This document shows positions 16,818 through 25,545 of a stretch of DNA of 64,000 nt, in pieces. The position numbers and the translations under genes were made by a program. The notes beneath the pieces were generated by a model that was not told the origin of the DNA, did not search any database, and worked only from the letters and a program-made list of their open reading frames with translations. Every line of letters starts with the position of its first letter. The first letter of the stretch is position 1. Source of the DNA: Spirosoma oryzicola (GTDB lineage Bacteria; Bacteroidota; Bacteroidia; Cytophagales; Spirosomataceae); the NCBI RefSeq assembly GCF_021233055.1, contig NZ_CP089538.1, positions 1,655,501-1,719,500 on the forward strand. Direction: 5' to 3'.

Positions 16818-18020
16818 TTATTTCCGCTGGAAGTAGAAGTCGCCGGTCAGTGAGGTTGATTCCCACGGCACTTGCTTTCTATCCGATTGCCGGACCACTT
16901 CGGAGCGTACCTGCTGAAAAAGCTGGATAATAGTCTGGTTTGGCGTTTGAAGCGCTTTAAGCAAGGCGGCTGTGTATAAACCGTTTCGACCATTCCCATC
17001 CGCAGCCGTTTTTCCGGGGGCAGTGGCGTAGGCAATCACGGAACCGATGGGCGCGTCCATACTGGCCAGACCTGTGTTGTCGCCCCCCCGGCTCCAGCTC
17101 CGATCCAGCGGGTTATTCCGACAGGCATCCAGCACCACAATGTTGGTACGGGTACGGGCGTCTTCCATCTTGGTCAGAATACGATTGGCGTCAATGCATT
17201 CGTACTCAATCTCGTTCTTGCTTTCGGGTTGCGCATCCGTCGGCACCAGATAATTATTGCCGTTATTCTGAACGCCATGACCGGCGTAGTAAAACAGCCC
17301 AACCTGATAATCGCGCAGCTTCTCCCCGAAGTTATTGATGGCCTGGCGCATGCTTTTGTTGTTCAGATTGGCAAACTGAAGGACTTCGAAGCCCAGCTTT
17401 TTCAAGGCCGTCGCTACATCGTTGGCGTCGTTGACGGGATTGGTCAATTTATTCGATCCGACATAGTCCGAATTACCAATGACCAGCGCCAGCCGCTTTT
17501 CCAATACCAGCACAGGCGGTTTTTTGTAGATTACGGTCAGGTTAGAAGTTACTTCCCCGCCACCGTTCAGGTAAGCAGTCAGGCGAAGTTTGTTTTCGCC
17601 TTCATTTAGCTGAACCGTCTGATTAAACACCTGCTGACAATCCTTATCGCGCTCAACTTTAAGGTCGCGGACTTGCGTCTGCACTTTGTCGTTCAACAGC
17701 AGGCTGTAGCGCAAAACCGGTTTAGCGGAAGTAATGCAGGCTTTGGCGATAAAAGTCGGTGCCGATACGGTCTGATCAGCTTCAATATCACTCGTCCAGT
17801 CAATGCGCGATACTACCGTCTGGGCCGGGGTCGCTGGAAAGAAAGGAGTCGTGTTCAGATGCGTAACTGGACTTTGAGTCGCTGGAAAGAAAGGAGTCGT
17901 GTTCAGATGCGTAACTGGACTTTGAAATGTCATCACCGATTTTGATCCCGAGGGTGTAGGCTGCGCCAATAGGAAACGAACGGACAGACAGCCACCGATA
18001 ATTAATAAAAACGTTTTCAT
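16818..18020 (-). CDS. exported caspase-fold (C14-type) peptidase
   Basis: The 400-residue product has a signal peptide (FLLIIGGCLSVRFLLA, cleavage near AQ 19-20), a tandem 16-residue repeat at 33-48 and 49-64, an Ig-like beta domain at about 70-165, and a C-terminal caspase domain from about 174. The domain starts KRLALVIGNSDY, has His248 in YYAGHGVQ and Cys300 in VVLDACRNNP, and ends WESTSLTGDFYF, the usual end of bacterial caspase-like domains. The catalytic dyad is intact, so activity is likely; specificity after Arg/Lys or Asp is unknown. It sits 53 bp after the 264-residue protein and 17 bp before the small lipoprotein. Periplasmic or surface location distinguishes it from cytoplasmic defence caspases. 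Confidence 0.88.
   Translation of the reverse strand: MKTFLLIIGGCLSVRFLLAQPTPSGSKSVMTFQSPVTHLNTTPFFPATQSPVTHLNTTPFFPATPAQTVVSRIDWTSDIEADQTVSAPTFIAKACITSAKPVLRYSLLLNDKVQTQVRDLKVERDKDCQQVFNQTVQLNEGENKLRLTAYLNGGGEVTSNLTVIYKKPPVLVLEKRLALVIGNSDYVGSNKLTNPVNDANDVATALKKLGFEVLQFANLNNKSMRQAINNFGEKLRDYQVGLFYYAGHGVQNNGNNYLVPTDAQPESKNEIEYECIDANRILTKMEDARTRTNIVVLDACRNNPLDRSWSRGGDNTGLASMDAPIGSVIAYATAPGKTAADGNGRNGLYTAALLKALQTPNQTIIQLFQQVRSEVVRQSDRKQVPWESTSLTGDFYFQRK
17830..17925 (-). repeat. perfect 48-bp tandem duplication in the caspase gene
   Basis: Two identical 48-bp units occupy 17830-17877 and 17878-17925. They encode two copies of a 16-residue unit (QSPVTHLNTTPFFPAT) at residues 33-48 and 49-64, between the signal peptide and the Ig-like domain. 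Exact identity at the DNA level, including silent positions, points to a recent duplication or to copy-number slippage. Confidence 0.95.
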
Positions 18021-18073
18021 ACGGAACGACTTGACTTAGGATTGAAACGCTTCAGGAATAGGAGAGGGTGAAA

Positions 18074-18868
18074 TCAAAACGTATGGCGTACACCGATACC
18101 CGTTATTCGATTGTCTGACTGAATGAGCAGCGACGTGCGAGCTGGCTTTGGCTTAGCAACGAAGGTGTAGATAACGTTGGCAACGGCAACTGCAACAGCA
18201 GCTCCGGCAACAATCGTAAAGGTGGACTTCTTTTTGTTGACGTTGTCTCTCAGTTCGTTGAAGCGCTGAAGGTCGGCGGCATCTTCGGCGTAGGCCTTGC
18301 TGTTGTATTCGTCTACATCTTTGTTGATGCCAAGCGCCAGTACAGTTGCGTAGCCCGCTAAACCAGCCGTGGCAACCCAACCAATGATCGGCAGTGGCGA
18401 TTTTCTGCGTACAACGCTCCCCGGCTCGGCAATTCGATCCGTAGTGGGTTTGGGTCGGTCTGGTTCAAGCACCGGGGTTGATTTGGCGGAGGAGGGAGCC
18501 GCAGCGGTTGAGGCCGGACTAGCTACGGTTACCAGCCGGGCTACGCGCAACAATACTTTTACTTCCTCATCAATTCGGGCGTTATCCCGAACCACATCCC
18601 AAGCAATGAGTTTGTTCTTACCCGCTTTGATGGATTTACCGACATCACCGTTGACGCTGATTGGGCGAATGATGCGTCCCGAAGCCGTTTCGAGTTCAAC
18701 ATAAATTGAATCATCGGGTGAAACCTGCGGAAGCTCGTATTCGATAACGACTTTGCGTACCGTCGGCTCGGTGCGTAAGCGGACACCGTTGATCGACGTT
18801 TGTGCCTGACCCAACTGACTTGTCAGGAACAGGGCAAGCGAAAAAAGAAGTGAATAAATGAGTTTCAT
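18074..18868 (-). CDS. exported protein with two hydrophobic segments, unknown function
   Basis: The 264-residue protein has a signal peptide (YSLLFSLALFLTSQLGQAQ), an N-terminal beta domain at about 25-108 (VRKVVIEYELPQVSPDDSIYVELETASG, ending KVLLRVARL), a Pro/Ala/Ser linker with basic residues, and two hydrophobic segments at about 160-178 (LPIIGWVATAGLAGYATVLAL) and 219-238 (FTIVAGAAVAVAVANVIYTFV). A helical charged loop lies between them. The N-terminal domain resembles the glycogen-binding/Ig-like modules common in secreted Bacteroidota proteins; I do not recognise the whole. It starts 11 bp after the propeller stop and ends 53 bp before the caspase gene, so the three genes are probably one transcript. 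It may tether the module to the inner membrane. Confidence 0.7.
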   Translation of the reverse strand: MKLIYSLLFSLALFLTSQLGQAQTSINGVRLRTEPTVRKVVIEYELPQVSPDDSIYVELETASGRIIRPISVNGDVGKSIKAGKNKLIAWDVVRDNARIDEEVKVLLRVARLVTVASPASTAAAPSSAKSTPVLEPDRPKPTTDRIAEPGSVVRRKSPLPIIGWVATAGLAGYATVLALGINKDVDEYNSKAYAEDAADLQRFNELRDNVNKKKSTFTIVAGAAVAVAVANVIYTFVAKPKPARTSLLIQSDNRITGIGVRHTF

Positions 18869-18879
18869 GAGTTTACTGG

Positions 18880-20028
18880 TTAATTAATGATTCCGCTAAT
18901 GGTTGGGTACTCCCCAACAACAGCGCCGTTGCTGAGAATCAGAGGAGTAGCGTATATCTGGTCACCGGTCGCAAACTCCCATTTTTTAGCGCCCGTCGCG
19001 GCATCCAAACAGTACATCTTACCGTCGTTACTGCCGATGTAGACCAAACCGTTTGCCACGACCGGACTGGCATACACTTCGTTGTTGGTGGCAAATTCCC
19101 AGCGCTTGGCTCCGTTCGTGGCGTCAAAGGCGTACACTTTGTTGTCGCCACTGCCCACATAAACCAGCCCGTTGCTGTAGGCTGGGCTCCCCCCCACGAA
19201 GTTGCCTGTTTTGGCCGTTGTCCATAAGATTGTGCCGGTTGCCGTACCCACCGCGTATAGTTTGAAATCGTCGGTGCCTACGTAGACGGTACTACCGACC
19301 ACCAGCGGGCAGGAATTAACTTTATCGCCCAGTGTAGCTACCCATTTCTGTTTGCCCGACGTTGCCTCGATGGCATACAGTTTTTTGTCGCTGCTACCAA
19401 TGTAAACAGTGCCGCTAACCACGGTCGGACTGGACAGAATGATGCTTCCCGTCTTAAATGTCCACAGCGTTGATCCATCGGTCTTGAGCGCGTACACTCT
19501 GGTATCGCTGGAGCCAACGAAAAGAACACCGTTGCTGATGGCTGGACTGGAAATGATTTTGTCGCCTGCTGTAACCTGCCATTTTTGGGTTCCCGTAGCC
19601 GCATCAATGGCGAAAAAACGCTTATCGTCATTGCCGATGTACAGGACGCCATTGTCGATAACCGGACTACTTTCGAACCGATCCGCTGCCGCCTGTCTGG
19701 ACCATTTTCTGGCTCCCGTTGCGGCATCAATAGCGTACAGATAAGCGTCGAATCCGCCTACGTAAACGGTTCCGTTGTAAAAAGCCGCACTGGTATTGAC
19801 GGTGCCACCGTTTGTAATAAATTCCCAGTACTTAGTGCCCGTTGCAGCATCCAGCGCGTAAACCTTTTTGTCTTTGCTACCGAAAATGACCAGTGAAGAA
19901 GGCAGTGGCGACGAGGGTTGAGTCGAGGTGTCGCTCTGAATCGTTTTAGGTTCTAAATTCCACTTTGAGCACCCCGCCAGCAACAAACTGACTAAAAAAG
20001 TCGTAATGAGTATAGAGTATCGTACCAT
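18880..20028 (-). CDS. PQQ-type eight-bladed beta-propeller lipoprotein
   Basis: The 382-residue product has a lipoprotein signal (LITTFLVSLLLAGC, Cys20) and mature start CSKWNLEPKTI. It then has eight blade units, each with a 'xxYAxDAATGxxxW' signature and 'SPxxxNGxVYIGSxDxK', covering about 48-370. The repeats resemble BamB and PQQ dehydrogenase propellers, but no enzymatic residues or PQQ ligands can be identified, so a scaffold or binding role is likely. It is the first gene of the exported four-gene module and is followed after 11 bp by the 264-residue protein. A true BamB role is an alternative, but the neighbours (caspase, T6SS) differ from bam gene contexts. Confidence 0.85.
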   Translation of the reverse strand: MVRYSILITTFLVSLLLAGCSKWNLEPKTIQSDTSTQPSSPLPSSLVIFGSKDKKVYALDAATGTKYWEFITNGGTVNTSAAFYNGTVYVGGFDAYLYAIDAATGARKWSRQAAADRFESSPVIDNGVLYIGNDDKRFFAIDAATGTQKWQVTAGDKIISSPAISNGVLFVGSSDTRVYALKTDGSTLWTFKTGSIILSSPTVVSGTVYIGSSDKKLYAIEATSGKQKWVATLGDKVNSCPLVVGSTVYVGTDDFKLYAVGTATGTILWTTAKTGNFVGGSPAYSNGLVYVGSGDNKVYAFDATNGAKRWEFATNNEVYASPVVANGLVYIGSNDGKMYCLDAATGAKKWEFATGDQIYATPLILSNGAVVGEYPTISGIIN

Positions 20029-20451
20029 GCGAATAGAATTTGAATCGAAATTCAGTTTGTAGCCAACGCTCGACGGCTCGTTGATTCGATGCGTGAGCAG
20101 TGGTTTTCACGGGGAATCAATTGATCAGGCGTATACAGCACGTCAGTCGGCCAGTCGATGGGTTAGTCGGCATGGACGCTGCGCATGGAAACACAGATTT
20201 GTAAAATAGTGTGAAGGTCGACCGGCAAGGAAGCCACGGGTTGCGTTCGCTTTATTCGGACGGATGCGAAAACAAGGGAGATTATTTGGTTGATGTAGTA
20301 TAAATGAAGAAAATATGTTGATGTCGTTCAATAGCTTTCCGGTTGAATTGCCAACATATTTCGCCGTATGCTGGTTATGGAGGCATAATTTTTGTCCTAA
20401 TTTGTAATAGGATCGGCTTCCTACCGGCCGAAAACCCAAGATTCACGACGA
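20029..20451. other. 423-bp divergent intergenic region
   Basis: This gap lies between the leftward propeller-caspase-T6SS block and rightward tamB, so it must hold the promoters for both unless they are internal. I see no convincing ORF in it, no strong hairpin and no long repeat. The 150 bp before tamB are AT-richer than the surroundings, and TTTTGTCCTAATTTG at 20390-20404 only loosely resembles the Bacteroidota -33/-7 elements, so I do not call a promoter. Confidence 0.5.
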
Positions 20452-23400
20452 ATGTCAGTGTCAAAAACGCTTGTCCGTGTTTTGATTGGGTTGCTTGCTC
20501 TTATCTTGTTGATAGCGGGGTTTGTCGTGCTTGTGGCGACTACACCTTGGGGGCAGCAATTCGTGACGAAACAGGTAAACTCTTATTTGTCCCAAAAACT
20601 ACAATCGCCTTTCCGCATCGGGCGAATCGGTTATTCTATACCCGACTGGATCGAACTCGACGATGTATTCTTCAAAACCCCCCAGGGCGATACACTGCTG
20701 AATGGCGGACGCATGCGCGTTGACCTCGACATGTGGAGCTTACTCAACAATAAAGTAGCCATCAACCAAATCGAACTAGAGCGGGTTCAGGTAAACATCA
20801 GCCGGACATTGCCAGATACGGTTTTCAATTTTCAGTACATCGTCAACGCCTTCACCTCGCCTGGTCCTGCCACGCCCGTTGATTCGACGGCTAAGCCAAT
20901 GGACATCAACCTGACGGGGATTACGCTTAAAGATGTTCGCATCAAATACCATGACGATGTGGTGGGGGCCGATGTCAATGCCTATGTTGACAGCCTACGA
21001 GCCAATTTCAATAAGACGGACATTAATAAATCACAGTACCATCTATCCGATGTGATGGCTGATGGGCTGAACGTTTATACCCGTTTGTACGAAGGATTGC
21101 CAACGCCCCCCAGTCCGCCTAGCGACCCTAGTGACTCGCTGGACATCGGCCTGGGAAAATGGCAGGTGAATCGGGCTAAGTGGGATGTTCGGGTGGAGAC
21201 CGCCGATTTTCGTACCCAGGGTAGCATCGGCAAACTGGCGATGGAAACAAACTATTTTTACCTGAACGGATCGAAAATAGGCATCAAGTCGCTGGATCTG
21301 GCAAACGCCGATATTGCGGCTGTACTAACGAAGCCAGCTAGTAAAACGGCGGCAGCCAGCGCACCAGCATCAACAACCGCATCAACTTCGGGCGAACCGG
21401 GCTGGCAGGCAAACCTAACGAATGTTCGTTTCGCCAATAACCGCATTCGCTTCGACGACGAAACCGCGCCCCGACAAAAACAAGGCCTTGATTACGGACA
21501 CCTCGATCTGCAAAATCTGGGCATCGACGGAAAATTTCTGAGCTATGCGGACTTGGGAAAGCGCGGGCAGCGTGTCAGCGGTCAGCTTCGCAATGGGCGT
21601 TTTCGGTCAACGAGCGGGTTTGTGCTGCAAAGTCTGAATGGTGACGTACTTTACAGCGATACGACAACGACGGTGAACAGGCTGTTTGTTCAGACCCCAA
21701 GCTCTGTCATTCGGGATCAGCTTGTGTTGCGTTATGATTCATTAGGACAGTTAAGCGATCCTCGTTTTGCCAAACGGGTTGGTGTTCGGATTAATTTGCG
21801 TCAGAGTCGGCTGTCGGTAGATGATGTTCTGCAACTGGCCCCGTTCCTGGCCGATACACCACCGTTTGCCGGTAACCGGGGTGGGGTTTTCCGAGCCAAT
21901 GCTCAGGCGGTGGGTACATTGGCCGCGCTAAATATACCCCGTCTTGAATTCGATATGCTGTCCGGTACGCGGATCGTTGCCAGCGGTCGGCTTACAAACG
22001 TGACTGACCCCGAACGGCTGGGAGTAGACGTAACGGTCAAAGAAGCGACGACACGACTCGCCGACATCAACAAGCTGGCTCCCAAAGGGTCAATTCCGTC
22101 GTCTATCGCGTTGCCATCCGATCTTCGGCTGACGGGACAGTTGAAAGGGCAATTGAATAACCTTATTCTGGACGCCAAATTAAACACAAGCTGGGGAACG
22201 GCTGCTTTTGACGGGCAACTGGCTGGCTTCGTGACGGGCAAAAACCAGACCTACAAAGGAACGCTCAACTTGAACGATTTCGATGCCGGGAAGTGGCTTA
22301 AGCAGGAAGGAACCGTTGGCAAAATAACGGGCCGGGCTACCGTTGACGGACGAGGGATTGACGTAAATACGTTGACGACCCGCTTTGACCTGGACGTGCA
22401 ATCGGCTGATCTAAACGGGTATCAATATCAGAATCTGGACGCGTCGGGTAGCTTAGCGAATGGAACGCTCGATATCAACGGTGCTCTGAAAGACCCGAAC
22501 GCCAATCTGAAACTCGACGCAAAAGTTGGTTTAAAGGGTGATTTCCCGAGTATAGTCGGCGAAACCGTTATCAACGAGTTGAACTTGCAAAAACTTAAAC
22601 TCTATCAGGACCCATTGTCCCTCAAAGGACGGATCGTGATGGATATGGCGTCGGTTGACCCGGCTAAACCGGTCGGTACCATTTCAGCAAACGACGCAGT
22701 GCTGACCTTGCAAGGTAAAAACTACCCTGTCGATTCGCTTTACGCCCGGCTGACGGCGAATGGCAACGATAAAGGAGTAGTTGCTCAACTGCCGGGCGCG
22801 AGGCTGACGATGAATGGTCAATTTGAGTACACCCAACTTTACGACATTATTGCCGGCGAGGTAAGCAAATACATTGCGTTGCCCGCTTTAAAATACAAAA
22901 CGATTCCTCCACCTTATGCCTTCACCATCAACATGAAGGCCTACCAGAACCCGCTTTTCCAAGCCTTCGTGCCTGAGTTGACGCGGCTGGATACGGTCCG
23001 GCTGAACGCTTATCTGGACAATACCCGAGACACTACCCTGTCAGCAACCCTCCGAACGGGCGTTATTGTCTACGATACAACGACCGTGAGAGGAAGCATA
23101 ATGACGCTCCGGGGCATCGACAATCAGCTGAGGGTTAACGGACGAATCGACGGTATTTTGTACGATGGGTTGAATATTCGGGAGACGGATCTGTCGGGTG
23201 TTGCTGCCAACAATCAGTTACGTTTTTCGGTCGTCAACAAGGATTCAATTAACCAGGATCTGCACGGGGTGGCGGGGACGCTCAGCATTGTGGATTCTAG
23301 TTATCGATTCAGGTTTGCGCCGAACGGTCTGCTAACCAATTACCAGCGATGGCAAACCGACACAAGTGGATTTGCGCAGTATGGCAATAATGGCGTACTG

Positions 23401-25539
23401 GTCAACAACCTGCACATTGAAACCGATCAGCAATCGCTTGAAATAAATAGTACGGAACAGTACGCCAATGCGCCGATCCGGGTAACGGCGCGTGCTATAG
23501 AAATTGCGAATCTGGCAAGGTTGGCGAATCAGGATACAACCTTGGCCGCTGGACAACTCAACGGAACAGTGGTTGTTCGCGATTACATGGGCGAAGACAA
23601 CAACTTGTCGTTCTTGGGGTCTGTCTACGTGGATAGCTTGCAGGTTATGCAGAAACCTATCGGTGATCTGACTGCCCGTTTCCGGAATAATTCCGATGGA
23701 CGAATCAGCGTAAACACGACCCTTGCCGGGCCTTACAACGACGCCACCGTTACGGGTTTCTACAACCCAACGGATGCCAAGCAGGCACTGGATCTAGCAA
23801 TTAATCTGAACCGGCTGGATGCCCGTACGATTGAAGCGTTTAGCTTCGGTGAGTTGCGGCAAGCCCGAGGAAAATTGACCGGTAGTTTCAGTGTAGCCGG
23901 GTCTACCGATAATCCAAAGATGGATGGTAGCGTAGCATTTGATTCGGTGGCTTTTAATATCAAACAGATCAACGCTACGTATCGGATCGATCAGGAAAAG
24001 CTGGCTTTTTCCGGGCAGACCATTACGCTGAATGACTTCAACGTACGGGATACGCTTGGGCGAACGCTGACAACGGACGGCACCGTTGTGTTGAAAAATC
24101 TGCCTGATGCGAGCTATAATCTACGTGTTCGCGCGGCTAATTTTCAGGTCTTGAATGCCGCTCGGAAAGACAACGATTATGCGTACGGGCAGGCTGCTAT
24201 CAGCGCTGATCTACGAATTAAAGGCGTAGGAGCGAGTCCATCGATCAATGGCACCGTTCGTTTGGAAGACGACAGTAAAATAGCCATTGTGCTACCCGAT
24301 GAGTCGACCGACGTAACGGAGTCCAGTAAGATTGTCACGTTCATTAATCACAATGATTCGTTAGCCATCGCGAAGTACTTATATAAGCCAAAACCCGATA
24401 CAGCGGCAACAACCCCACGTCTTCAATTTGAACAGCTTAGCAACGCGACCATCTCGCTCGATCTGGAGGCTGACGAGAAATCGGAGTTAACCATCGTCGT
24501 GGATGAGTTGAACGGTGATTACCTGCGTGCACGCGGTAACGCCCGGCTCAATGTAGGCATGAATGCCGCCGGGGAGTTAACCGTGTTAGGGCGTTATGAC
24601 GTGACGGAGGGAGAATATTCAATGACTTACGAAGTGCTGAAGCGGCAGTTTCAGATTCAGAAAGGGGGGTATATTCAGTTCACCGGTGATCCGCTCAAAG
24701 CTGATATCAACATTACAGCTATCTACCAGGTATCAACCTCGCCAGCTGATCTAGTTGGAAACGAAATGTCGACGGCCGATGCCGCATCACTTAATCGTAA
24801 ACTACCGTTTGATGTCGCGCTAACCATGAGCAATAACCTGGCAGCACCCAAATTGGATTTCGATATTCGGTTGCCAGATGCTGAAAATGGAAATAGTGCA
24901 ATCTCGTCAAGTCCGCTCGCTGCCAGCATCGAAAGTAAGTTGAAAACGTTGCGTCAGGACCAATCACAGATCAACAAACAGGTGTTTGCGTTGCTGATAC
25001 TGAATCGTTTTCTTCCCGAAAATACGTCCGATTTCTTTTCTGGATCGGGCAATGGCGGGTTAGATACGCAAGCAGAAGGAATCGCCCGGAGTAGTGTCAG
25101 CAAACTTATTTCGGACCAGTTGGGACGATTGGCATCTAACGTTTTGAAAGGCTTCGACGTTGACTTTAACTTACTATCACAAACGGGGAGCACTAATACA
25201 GGCGGAACAACCAACGGGGCGCGTACTGATCTGAACGTCGGTTTGTCGCGGAGTTTTCTGGAAGGGCGGCTGACGGTTTCGGTCGGCCGAAACTTCGTTC
25301 TTGAAAACGCGGCTAACAGTGCCACCCGTAACCCTAACGAAGTTTTTGATAATGTGTCGCTCAATTATAACCTTACCCGCGACGGGCGGTATATTTTACG
25401 CGGTTATCGTCGTAACGATTATCAGGCCGTGCTCGATGGTTACATTATTGAAACAGGGGTTGGATTTGTTATTACGGTGGATTACAATACCCTATCCGAC
25501 ATCTTTCGTCGTCGGTCGCCTGGTCCGACGCTGAATTAA
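20452..25539 (+). CDS. tamB: translocation/assembly module protein TamB
   Basis: TamB spans the periplasm from an inner-membrane anchor and works with a BamA-type barrel (TamA/TamL) in outer-membrane protein or lipid delivery. The 1695-residue product has one N-terminal membrane span (about 7-30, VLIGLLALILLIAGFVVLVA), then very long AsmA/TamB-like beta-helix sequence, and the conserved DUF490 C-terminal region: GELTVLGRYDVTEGEYSMTYE at about 1375, 'FTGDPLKADINITAIYQV', 'LLILNRFLP', and a final section matching TamB C-termini (LNVGLSRSFLEGRLTVSVGRNF). An Ala/Ser/Thr-rich linker is present near 295-312. The gene is followed after 6 bp by the barrel partner, the usual Bacteroidota tamB-tamL order. 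Confidence 0.95.
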   Translation: MSVSKTLVRVLIGLLALILLIAGFVVLVATTPWGQQFVTKQVNSYLSQKLQSPFRIGRIGYSIPDWIELDDVFFKTPQGDTLLNGGRMRVDLDMWSLLNNKVAINQIELERVQVNISRTLPDTVFNFQYIVNAFTSPGPATPVDSTAKPMDINLTGITLKDVRIKYHDDVVGADVNAYVDSLRANFNKTDINKSQYHLSDVMADGLNVYTRLYEGLPTPPSPPSDPSDSLDIGLGKWQVNRAKWDVRVETADFRTQGSIGKLAMETNYFYLNGSKIGIKSLDLANADIAAVLTKPASKTAAASAPASTTASTSGEPGWQANLTNVRFANNRIRFDDETAPRQKQGLDYGHLDLQNLGIDGKFLSYADLGKRGQRVSGQLRNGRFRSTSGFVLQSLNGDVLYSDTTTTVNRLFVQTPSSVIRDQLVLRYDSLGQLSDPRFAKRVGVRINLRQSRLSVDDVLQLAPFLADTPPFAGNRGGVFRANAQAVGTLAALNIPRLEFDMLSGTRIVASGRLTNVTDPERLGVDVTVKEATTRLADINKLAPKGSIPSSIALPSDLRLTGQLKGQLNNLILDAKLNTSWGTAAFDGQLAGFVTGKNQTYKGTLNLNDFDAGKWLKQEGTVGKITGRATVDGRGIDVNTLTTRFDLDVQSADLNGYQYQNLDASGSLANGTLDINGALKDPNANLKLDAKVGLKGDFPSIVGETVINELNLQKLKLYQDPLSLKGRIVMDMASVDPAKPVGTISANDAVLTLQGKNYPVDSLYARLTANGNDKGVVAQLPGARLTMNGQFEYTQLYDIIAGEVSKYIALPALKYKTIPPPYAFTINMKAYQNPLFQAFVPELTRLDTVRLNAYLDNTRDTTLSATLRTGVIVYDTTTVRGSIMTLRGIDNQLRVNGRIDGILYDGLNIRETDLSGVAANNQLRFSVVNKDSINQDLHGVAGTLSIVDSSYRFRFAPNGLLTNYQRWQTDTSGFAQYGNNGVLVNNLHIETDQQSLEINSTEQYANAPIRVTARAIEIANLARLANQDTTLAAGQLNGTVVVRDYMGEDNNLSFLGSVYVDSLQVMQKPIGDLTARFRNNSDGRISVNTTLAGPYNDATVTGFYNPTDAKQALDLAINLNRLDARTIEAFSFGELRQARGKLTGSFSVAGSTDNPKMDGSVAFDSVAFNIKQINATYRIDQEKLAFSGQTITLNDFNVRDTLGRTLTTDGTVVLKNLPDASYNLRVRAANFQVLNAARKDNDYAYGQAAISADLRIKGVGASPSINGTVRLEDDSKIAIVLPDESTDVTESSKIVTFINHNDSLAIAKYLYKPKPDTAATTPRLQFEQLSNATISLDLEADEKSELTIVVDELNGDYLRARGNARLNVGMNAAGELTVLGRYDVTEGEYSMTYEVLKRQFQIQKGGYIQFTGDPLKADINITAIYQVSTSPADLVGNEMSTADAASLNRKLPFDVALTMSNNLAAPKLDFDIRLPDAENGNSAISSSPLAASIESKLKTLRQDQSQINKQVFALLILNRFLPENTSDFFSGSGNGGLDTQAEGIARSSVSKLISDQLGRLASNVLKGFDVDFNLLSQTGSTNTGGTTNGARTDLNVGLSRSFLEGRLTVSVGRNFVLENAANSATRNPNEVFDNVSLNYNLTRDGRYILRGYRRNDYQAVLDGYIIETGVGFVITVDYNTLSDIFRRRSPGPTLN

Positions 25540-25545
25540 TTAATT

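Noticed and set aside
16291..20028. Caspase module as a known anti-phage abortive-infection system
   Set aside because: All four products carry export signals, while known defence caspases act in the cytoplasm; no sensor, nuclease or pore partner of those systems is present.
18880..20028. Propeller lipoprotein as BamB
   Set aside because: The fold class matches, but the gene context (caspase, T6SS) and the shared leader with another lipoprotein argue for a different role; I cannot exclude it fully.
20143..20723. Short ORFs in both strands before tamB
   Set aside because: Their sequences are unlike proteins of this genome and overlap the tamB start or the AT-rich promoter region.
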